A stretch of DNA of 20,816 bases from a virus. The translations under genes were made by a program, and so were the position numbers. This document shows, piece after piece, positions 14,836 through 20,816 of this stretch (its first letter is position 1; every line of letters begins with the position of its first letter). The DNA lies in the IMG/VR virus record IMGVR_UViG_3300025168_000847, positions 1-20,816 of that record. One strand, given 5' to 3'. Below the pieces are notes generated by a model. The model was not told the DNA's origin. It saw only the letters and a program-made list of their open reading frames with translations, and did no database searches.

Positions 14836-17712
14836 ATGGAACGTAAAGAAGCTGTATATAAAGGTTTAGAATTTATACCTGTTTTTTATGAAGATCCTTC
14901 ATTAACATCACCAGATTATTTTCAAATATCAGAATTTCCTACAAAATTAACTGCAGGTAAAAATTTATTCAAATTACGAGGACACCCAACTAATTTAACT
15001 ACAGGCGGCGCATTAGGTATTGAAGTTTTAGATTATAACGGAGATCCTATATACACTGAAGTTGTAGATTTTATCGATGAAGATAAGAGCCGTGTTATTG
15101 CAATTTATATTTATGAAGACACATCCCCAGGCGATTGCACAGTAACATTAGTTGCAGAAGCTTCTGTAATCGAAGGTGTACCAACTCCACAAGAATATCA
15201 AGGACGTGTTAATATACGATGGTCCAGAACAACACCTGTTAATCCTAATATTTCTAATAATTCAGAAATAATTTTTGAAACATTACCAGATGTTACTATA
15301 CGAGAACAAGTAGGAGTACAATTGGATCGTACATATTCAAATGGTCAATTTCCAACATATGGCACTGGTAGAGCTACACTATATACATATAACGGACAAC
15401 CTGCAGTTGAAATAGTAGGAGCAACTCTTACTACTGACATGAAAACTGGAACTATTACAGTTGCGTCTCCTATAAATCCTACTCCTACACCGGAGTATCC
15501 GGTTGTTACAACGCCTTATGTGTCTACGATAAAAAAGATATTAACTCCAACTACAGCATTGTTAGACAAAGAGTATACGGTTCTAAGTAGCGAAAGTATA
15601 TTTCCACATACGTATAGTTCATTTGAACCTAGTGCATATTCAATAACATATGAAGCTACGCCTACATATACTGAAACAGAAAATTCACAATCATATGCAT
15701 ACATAGAAGTTAAAGATTTAGAACCTGCAACTGGCGATGTTAACAGAATAAAAGTATATACTAATAATAAAGGAACAGCCGGAACGTTTGAATTAGTTAA
15801 TGATGTTGAACTAGAAGAAACAGAAATATTTGTTCCTAGTACATCTTCATTGTTTCCCGATGTAAGTATTGGTGAATTAAAATCTCAAAGTACAATTGAT
15901 ACATATTGGGAAGGACATACATATTTTGGTAATACTGAAACTACTGCGCCAAATTTACCATATACAGTAACTAATATCGATGCAGCTGTATTTATTAGAT
16001 CAACAGCAGATATTAGTCCCAAAAATCACGTTTTAACATTTCAAAATAAATCAGCATATAATGGAGTATTCGTTAAAGACTCAGCATATAAAGTTACATT
16101 TGATGCACATGGACAAAAATCATCATTTAGTAATTTTGTTGATCCTGTACTTGCTGTTTATATGTCTGGTAGTGCATTTGATTATGATCCAACCGATCTT
16201 TTAAATCAAGAATTACCAGTAACATTAGGCAAACGTGTTGGTGAAATTCGTATTGACGCAGATAGTCAAGTAATACTTGACCAAACGTTTAGTTTTAATG
16301 CAGATAATACAGGCAATGGATCTATAATATTTGTAGTAGAAGGTGGCGCATTCAACGTTGCGGATATTCATGTTACATCTGACAATGATGCCGGATATAC
16401 TCCTAATTATAACAGAATAAAAACATTTATTGAAACTACTCATAAAATAGACAACCAAATATCATTTAAATTAGAATATTATAATGTCGATGGTGTTGCA
16501 AGTAAACAAGTAACATTTGTTAACAATCTAGATTGGGAAGGTGGTAATCGTTATGTAGACGGTGATTTTTCAATGCTTACCGGGTCTTTATATGTAGCAG
16601 ATTCAATAAACAGTGGAGTAGCTATAACAGGAAATGCTGGAACTGGTTTTATTAGATCATTAGGATATCAAGGATTTGAATCTGGATTTCCTGGCTTTTT
16701 GCTTTTTAGTGGATCTGCATTAGCAGGTAGTGCCGGAACGAAAGGCGGAGTTGATTATAGTGGAGTTGGATTAGAATTATATGCACATACTGGTAGCTAT
16801 TTTAGATATTCAACCACAGACTCAGAAATAGATGTTCGCACCGATAAATTCTTTTTTGGTAATATTAGTGGATCGTTTATAAGTGGTAGCAATGGATTAC
16901 TTCAAATATCTTCAAGTTTATTTTCTGTAGACCCACAAGGTAATATTACATCGAGTGGGGGAACTATTGGCGGTAGTATTATAACAGCTACTACATTAAA
17001 GTCAAATATTAATTTATCTTCTCCAGACAGTGCACCATCGTTTCAAATTAATTCTGGAGGAGCAATATCTGGATCTGATTTATACGTACGAAAAGTATTT
17101 GAAAACCCCGGCAGTGGTGCTAATCAAAAATTCGAATTAATAGACACCGTTATTGGAAAAACAATTGCAAGAAATATTGGACGACAAATAGTATCCGATA
17201 CAACAGAATATGAAAGAAAAAATGTTGATGATAATGGTACATTTAACACAGTAAAATCATATGTAGCTACATTACTACCTTTCGAAGACACAATATTAAT
17301 ATATGCTGATATACAAGGATTTAATTTAGATTCTGCAGGAGCTACTACATGTTCTCCTGACGCTAAGTTTACTATTGCACGATCTGTAACTGGATCATTT
17401 ACGAACTCTGCTACCAATGGTTATGATGAATGGGAAACTGCAGATGATATGAAAACATTTAATCTGGGATCGATATCAGAAAGTGATAATTACAAAACAT
17501 TTTCAGCTGGACCGGGAACACAAGAAGGAGAATACGATGTTGACTCCGCAGATCAAGCTTGTCAAGTAAAAATTGATCTGCAACTTATGGTAGATACAAG
17601 TACTGGGGACCAATCTAATAATAAAGGAATAAAAATAAAAAATATATCTATAATTGCTACATCGGGCTTCGGAGCAACGTTTGCTGGGTCTATTAATCCA
17701 ATTACGAGATAA
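14836..17712 (+). CDS. Long tail fibre / receptor-binding-type protein (958 aa)
   Basis: There is no enzyme motif. The N-terminal part (about 1-330) is made of beta-sandwich-like segments with many Thr, Pro and Tyr (KLTAGKNLFKLRGHPTNLTT, PNPTPTPEYPVV type runs), suitable for repeated Ig-like domains. The middle to C-terminal part (about 570-770) is dominated by Gly-Ser-rich beta repeats such as GYQGFESGFPGFLLFSGSAL and ISGSNGLLQISSSLFSVD, typical of trimeric fibre shafts in marine phages. A distinct beta-rich C-terminal domain (about 780-958) could be the receptor-binding tip. No chaperone-type cleavage motif was recognised. It has no clear Shine-Dalgarno site but a variant of the AT motif upstream. 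Receptor binding is inferred from architecture and from the late-type gene context. Confidence 0.7.
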   Translation: MERKEAVYKGLEFIPVFYEDPSLTSPDYFQISEFPTKLTAGKNLFKLRGHPTNLTTGGALGIEVLDYNGDPIYTEVVDFIDEDKSRVIAIYIYEDTSPGDCTVTLVAEASVIEGVPTPQEYQGRVNIRWSRTTPVNPNISNNSEIIFETLPDVTIREQVGVQLDRTYSNGQFPTYGTGRATLYTYNGQPAVEIVGATLTTDMKTGTITVASPINPTPTPEYPVVTTPYVSTIKKILTPTTALLDKEYTVLSSESIFPHTYSSFEPSAYSITYEATPTYTETENSQSYAYIEVKDLEPATGDVNRIKVYTNNKGTAGTFELVNDVELEETEIFVPSTSSLFPDVSIGELKSQSTIDTYWEGHTYFGNTETTAPNLPYTVTNIDAAVFIRSTADISPKNHVLTFQNKSAYNGVFVKDSAYKVTFDAHGQKSSFSNFVDPVLAVYMSGSAFDYDPTDLLNQELPVTLGKRVGEIRIDADSQVILDQTFSFNADNTGNGSIIFVVEGGAFNVADIHVTSDNDAGYTPNYNRIKTFIETTHKIDNQISFKLEYYNVDGVASKQVTFVNNLDWEGGNRYVDGDFSMLTGSLYVADSINSGVAITGNAGTGFIRSLGYQGFESGFPGFLLFSGSALAGSAGTKGGVDYSGVGLELYAHTGSYFRYSTTDSEIDVRTDKFFFGNISGSFISGSNGLLQISSSLFSVDPQGNITSSGGTIGGSIITATTLKSNINLSSPDSAPSFQINSGGAISGSDLYVRKVFENPGSGANQKFELIDTVIGKTIARNIGRQIVSDTTEYERKNVDDNGTFNTVKSYVATLLPFEDTILIYADIQGFNLDSAGATTCSPDAKFTIARSVTGSFTNSATNGYDEWETADDMKTFNLGSISESDNYKTFSAGPGTQEGEYDVDSADQACQVKIDLQLMVDTSTGDQSNNKGIKIKNISIIATSGFGATFAGSINPITR

Positions 17713-17729
17713 TGTATTTAACAAACAAC

Positions 17730-17743
17730 ATATTTATATAAAA
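17730..17743 (+). promoter_or_regulatory. Intergenic AT motif, possible late promoter (copy 5), touching the start codon
   Basis: ATATTTATATAAAA is identical to copies 1 and 3. Its last A is the first base of the ATG at 17743. As a -10 box it would place transcription start at or within the start codon. Confidence 0.45.
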
Positions 17744-20205
17744 TGAATAAAACTACAGTACTTTTTCCAGGCGGGTTTAAACCAATCACCGGTGCCCATT
17801 TAGCATTAGCCCAACGCTATGCAAATTCTTCTAATGTAGAACGAGTAATTATGCTCATAGGACCAAAAGAAAGAGACGGTGTAAGTCGTGCTGATAGTGA
17901 TGAAATATTCAGATTAATCAACAACAACTCTAAAATTGAACTCCGTGCTACAGATTTTAACAGTCCTATAATGGCTGCGTATGAGTTCCTCTTTGCATTA
18001 CCAGAAGACGATGCTGGAACATATGCAATGGCAGCTTCTAAAAAAGGAGATGATTACGCCAGAACATTGAGTTTTGCTGGAAATGTAGAAAAATATAAAA
18101 CAGTTGGAGACAAGAAAGGTAGAAAAATTCCTGCAGGCGTAGAAGTGAATCCATTAGAGATTGATGTAGATCCATTAACATATAGCACCGGAGAACCTAT
18201 TTCCGCCAGCACTATACGACAAGCAATCGCTAACAATGACTACGAAACATTTGCAGCATCATATCCAGGAACAAAACCGGCAGTTTTAAAAAATATATGG
18301 CAAATGCTAACCGGAGTACAAGAGTCAATGTTTAGCAAATCTTGGTGGGGCAATCAATTAGCAGAAGATGTCGATGAAGTAGCAGAAGGGTATCAAACTA
18401 CTAAAATGGCTAAGTCTCACGACAAAAAAATAAAAAAATTAAGAAAACATTTAGATCGTAGTCGCGGAGAAGAATTTACATATGATTTTGCTAATTTTGG
18501 TAAAACTGTGTTTGGTGCACCATTATATGAAAATTATATTACGCGTGATGAATTAAAATCTATAGAACCAACCGTAGACAGATTTTTTAAACGGTATGGT
18601 ATAGATGTAGATTTTCAAGGCTATGCAACACATTTTATGGATAGATTAAATGATCCTAGAAATGAAGGAACAATTACATTAGACGATTTAGAAAATTTAT
18701 TTTTAGATTTATCATCAGAATACGGAGAAGAAATAGTTCAACAAGTAATGAAAGGTAATCCATCAGCAGTAACATCAGATTATCAATTTGACGTTCCTAT
18801 TCATATGCCATTTCAATTACACTTCGATCAAAGTTTAGGACAAATCAAATTAATTCCTAGAACAGTTAAGTCGCAACGACGACCATGGAGATCAAATAAT
18901 CCGCAAGATAAAATATATACAATAGAAAACGTATTAACAGAAGGCGGTGCTGCAGGCCATATGAATCATCCGTACGACTCTCACGGATTAACTTTTAATG
19001 ATATGAAAGAAATAGTATCCAGAGCATTAGAAGGACGCCTTGACATGGAAGAAGCTGTTACTGAAAAGACAGACGGACAAAACATTCAAGTTACTTGGAA
19101 GAACGGCCGGCCTGGATTTGCTCGAGGTATTAAAACCAGACTCAATCCACTTACACCTGATGAAATCGTTGCTGAGTTTGAAGCAAAATATCAAAAGTCA
19201 ATAGAAGCTAATGGCGTTAAAGGAGCAGAAGGATATAAACTAGTAGTAGATGCATTTCGTGCTACTGCAGAAGATTTAACTGCATCGTTAAGCAAACTGT
19301 CAAAAGAGACACTTATGCGTATATTTAAAAACGGTAAAGTGTTTGCTAACATGGAAATTATATATCCTGCTACTACCAATGTTATTGCATATGAACAAGC
19401 AGTGCTTCAATTTCACAATCTAGTTGAATATGATGATAAAGGCAAAGTAATTGAAACTGATTTAACTGGTGGCACTATGCTTCAACAAGTAATACAAGAT
19501 GCAAATGCTCATATGCAAAATACATTTTCATTTATTCCTCCTAACAAATTAAAATTGGGTCGTATAGAAGACTTTGAAGATCAACAAGCGGCATTCTTTT
19601 CTGAAATAGACAGTTTAAAAGATCAATTTGGACTTAAAGAAACAGACCAAGTATCTGAATATCACAGAGCATGGTGGAAAGATGTCGTACGAGAACAAGC
19701 ATATCAATTAGATTATGCTATACCAAAAGATGTTTTAGAAATACTAACTAATCGTTGGGCATTCAATGATAAGTCTACCAGAATAAACAATGTAGTCAAA
19801 ATGATAGACAATGAAGCATATTCACAATGGGTGTCCGCATTTGACAAAAAAGACTTCAAGGTATATCAAAAACAAAATATAGAACCTTTTGAATCTATAT
19901 TTTTAAAACTTGGTGCGGTGGTATTGAAAAACATAAAAAACTATTTAGCAGTAAGTCCAGATAAAGCAGTTAGACAAATTAAAAAAGATTTGATGTCACT
20001 GATTAAAGATTTACAAACATCAGACAATCCTGACACACTTAAAAAATTAGAAACACAATTAAAGAAAATAGAACGAATGGGTGGCTTTGATACTATAGTC
20101 CCAATAGAGGGTATAGTATTTACATATGGTGGTAACACATACAAGCTAACTGGGTCGTTTGCTCCGGTAAATCAGATACTAGGAGTGTTAAAATACGCAA
20201 GGTAA
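17743..20205 (+). CDS. Fusion of NMN-adenylyltransferase-like and KxDG ligase-like nucleotidyltransferase domains (820 aa)
   Basis: The N-terminal domain (about 1-185) has the Rossmann-type nucleotidyltransferase marks: FPGGFKPITGAH with T16-G-A-H19 in place of HxGH, and ISASTIR (153-159) matching the ISSTxxR motif of NadM, CoaD and cytidylyltransferases. A middle region (about 200-395) is unrecognised and partly basic and helical. The C-terminal domain shows the covalent nucleotidyltransferase pattern of DNA and RNA ligases: EKTDGQ with candidate nucleotidyl-Lys442, FANMEIIYP (Glu538, motif III), IEGIVF (Glu789, motif IV) and YKLTG (Lys801, near motif V). VLTE400-GG between the halves looks like a prohead-protease site. 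The start fits the first beta strand; no Shine-Dalgarno is seen. NAD metabolism plus RNA or DNA repair is a possibility; the substrate is unknown. Both domain calls are by motif only. Confidence 0.75.
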   Translation: MNKTTVLFPGGFKPITGAHLALAQRYANSSNVERVIMLIGPKERDGVSRADSDEIFRLINNNSKIELRATDFNSPIMAAYEFLFALPEDDAGTYAMAASKKGDDYARTLSFAGNVEKYKTVGDKKGRKIPAGVEVNPLEIDVDPLTYSTGEPISASTIRQAIANNDYETFAASYPGTKPAVLKNIWQMLTGVQESMFSKSWWGNQLAEDVDEVAEGYQTTKMAKSHDKKIKKLRKHLDRSRGEEFTYDFANFGKTVFGAPLYENYITRDELKSIEPTVDRFFKRYGIDVDFQGYATHFMDRLNDPRNEGTITLDDLENLFLDLSSEYGEEIVQQVMKGNPSAVTSDYQFDVPIHMPFQLHFDQSLGQIKLIPRTVKSQRRPWRSNNPQDKIYTIENVLTEGGAAGHMNHPYDSHGLTFNDMKEIVSRALEGRLDMEEAVTEKTDGQNIQVTWKNGRPGFARGIKTRLNPLTPDEIVAEFEAKYQKSIEANGVKGAEGYKLVVDAFRATAEDLTASLSKLSKETLMRIFKNGKVFANMEIIYPATTNVIAYEQAVLQFHNLVEYDDKGKVIETDLTGGTMLQQVIQDANAHMQNTFSFIPPNKLKLGRIEDFEDQQAAFFSEIDSLKDQFGLKETDQVSEYHRAWWKDVVREQAYQLDYAIPKDVLEILTNRWAFNDKSTRINNVVKMIDNEAYSQWVSAFDKKDFKVYQKQNIEPFESIFLKLGAVVLKNIKNYLAVSPDKAVRQIKKDLMSLIKDLQTSDNPDTLKKLETQLKKIERMGGFDTIVPIEGIVFTYGGNTYKLTGSFAPVNQILGVLKYAR

Positions 20206-20218
20206 TATTTATATTAAA
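20205..20218 (+). promoter_or_regulatory. Intergenic AT motif, possible late promoter (copy 6)
   Basis: ATATTTATATTAAA is identical to copy 2. It begins in the last base of the preceding stop codon and ends three bases before the ATG at 20222. Confidence 0.4.
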
Positions 20219-20221
20219 TAA

Positions 20222-20816
20222 ATGGATAAAAGCATGGCAAAAAACGAAACAAAGCATAAAAGCAAATACACTGCGCCAAAGGATATGGCAAAGTCTGAAA
20301 AACCAGAAGTACGATCTGATCTTAAAGATTATATAAAAGACATAGTTAAAGATTGTATGTGGGAATTTTCCGGCGAATTGAATGCCGGTCCTAGAAAAGA
20401 TGATAAGTGGTCTGATGATAAAACATATCCATTTGTTCACAATCATACTCATGACGGAGACAAACATGAAAGTGCTGATATGGTGCCAGATCGTAAAGAT
20501 GCTGACAATGCATATCCAATTAAAATGATGCAAGATGGTGATCCTAAAATGGCTGCCCATGCAAAAAAATCTTTTGAAAAAAATATAGAGAAAGATGCAG
20601 AAGATTATCTTGAAACAATGTCTCAACGTGATACTGGCAAAAAGCTTAAAGAAAATATAGAAAAATTATCTGAATCACAAAAAGAAAAACTTGTGAGAAT
20701 GTATGTGCGAAATAAAATTGTTAAAGTTTTACAAGAACAAGCAGCACCGACAGAAGATCCAATAGCTGATCCAATGGCTGATCCAATGGCTGATCCTTCT
20801 GCAGCACCAACGCCTG
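20222..20816 (+). CDS. Charged, repeat-bearing protein, 3' end beyond the window
   Basis: The frame is open from the ATG at 20222 to the window edge (198 codons and one base) without a stop; an in-frame ATG at 20234 is an alternative start. The product is very rich in Lys, Asp, Glu and Met, with helical, coiled-coil-like stretches (DLKDYIKDIVKD, about residues 34-45; KLSESQKEKLVRMYVRNKIV, about 147-166). It also has an unusual His/Asp cluster, HNHTHDGDKHE, near residues 73-83 that might bind metal. After VLQE-Q (about residues 170-173) comes a low-complexity Pro/Ala tail with a DPMA repeat. Composition recalls phage scaffold or prohead core proteins, and LxE sites would fit, but this is inference. 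I do not recognise a family. Confidence 0.6.
   Translation, partial: MDKSMAKNETKHKSKYTAPKDMAKSEKPEVRSDLKDYIKDIVKDCMWEFSGELNAGPRKDDKWSDDKTYPFVHNHTHDGDKHESADMVPDRKDADNAYPIKMMQDGDPKMAAHAKKSFEKNIEKDAEDYLETMSQRDTGKKLKENIEKLSESQKEKLVRMYVRNKIVKVLQEQAAPTEDPIADPMADPMADPSAAPTP
20756..20791 (+). repeat. 12-base tandem repeat encoding DPIA/DPMA
   Basis: Three head-to-tail units of GATCCAATRGCT (20756-20767, 20768-20779, 20780-20791), followed by a diverged fourth unit starting GATCC, encode DPIA-DPMA-DPMA-DPSA in the last, incomplete gene. In-frame slippage could vary the copy number. Confidence 0.85.

Noticed and set aside
17743-18300. N-terminal domain as a CTP-specific cytidylyltransferase
   Set aside because: The motifs are shared by NadM, CoaD and cytidylyltransferases. 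Nothing in the sequence alone decides for CTP, so only the superfamily, with an NMNAT-like preference, is claimed.
20120-20626. 168-codon open frame on the minus strand
   Set aside because: The product is an implausible run of Phe, Ile, Cys and His. It is the antisense of the + strand gene starting at 20222, which continues to the window edge.

Overview
This window looks like part of a tailed bacteriophage genome (Caudoviricetes). It most resembles a contractile-tailed, T4-related phage of the kind common in water and sea metagenomes. The evidence is a long single-strand run of tightly packed genes, strong AT richness with A/T-ending codons, large Ser/Thr/Gly/Asn-rich structural proteins, and replication/recombination proteins of phage type: a gp61-like primase, an Mre11/Rad50 pair and a T7 endonuclease I-like resolvase. 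All credible genes are on the + strand. TAA and TGA both act as stops, so the code is standard. I see no tRNA, integrase, transposase, CRISPR array or host gene. The host cannot be named; Shine-Dalgarno sites are weak or absent at most starts.

Layout. (1) 2-8707 is a virion appendage cluster (tail, baseplate or fibre): an incomplete 5' gene, then products of 314, 1167, 221, 442 and 538 aa. Two of these carry LamG/concanavalin-like domains, and two share a C-terminal module. The first three genes overlap by single bases (TAATG). (2) 8704-10066 holds two small genes whose products both begin with a peptide resembling the T4 capsid-targeting sequence cut by the prohead protease. One has a minimal protein-kinase-like fold, the other is unknown. 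(3) 10082-14809 is a DNA-processing block: T7 endonuclease I-like nuclease, a 187-base structured non-coding gap, a primase-like TOPRIM protein, and one 1040-aa polypeptide that fuses the Mre11 nuclease (T4 gp47 role) to the Rad50 ATPase (gp46 role). (4) 14836-17712 is a 958-aa tail-fibre-like protein. (5) 17743-20205 is an 820-aa protein joining an NMN-adenylyltransferase-like domain to a KxDG ligase-like domain, with a prohead-protease-like site between them. (6) 20222 to the end is the start of a charged protein with a DPMA repeat.

How it fits together. Structural genes flank a replication/recombination block. A near-identical AT motif (core ATATTTATAT[A/T]AAA) sits in six of the short gaps, just ahead of genes at 5026, 7091, 9278, 14836, 17743 and 20222. 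It is absent from the gap before the primase, which instead has sigma70-like boxes and a hairpin. This suggests two expression classes, probably late genes against early or middle genes. The main discovery leads are the Mre11-Rad50 fusion, the nucleotidyltransferase-ligase fusion with a possible maturation site, the kinase-like protein that may be packaged in the capsid, and the conserved intergenic motif, which on the minus strand reads exactly as the T4 late promoter TATAAATA.
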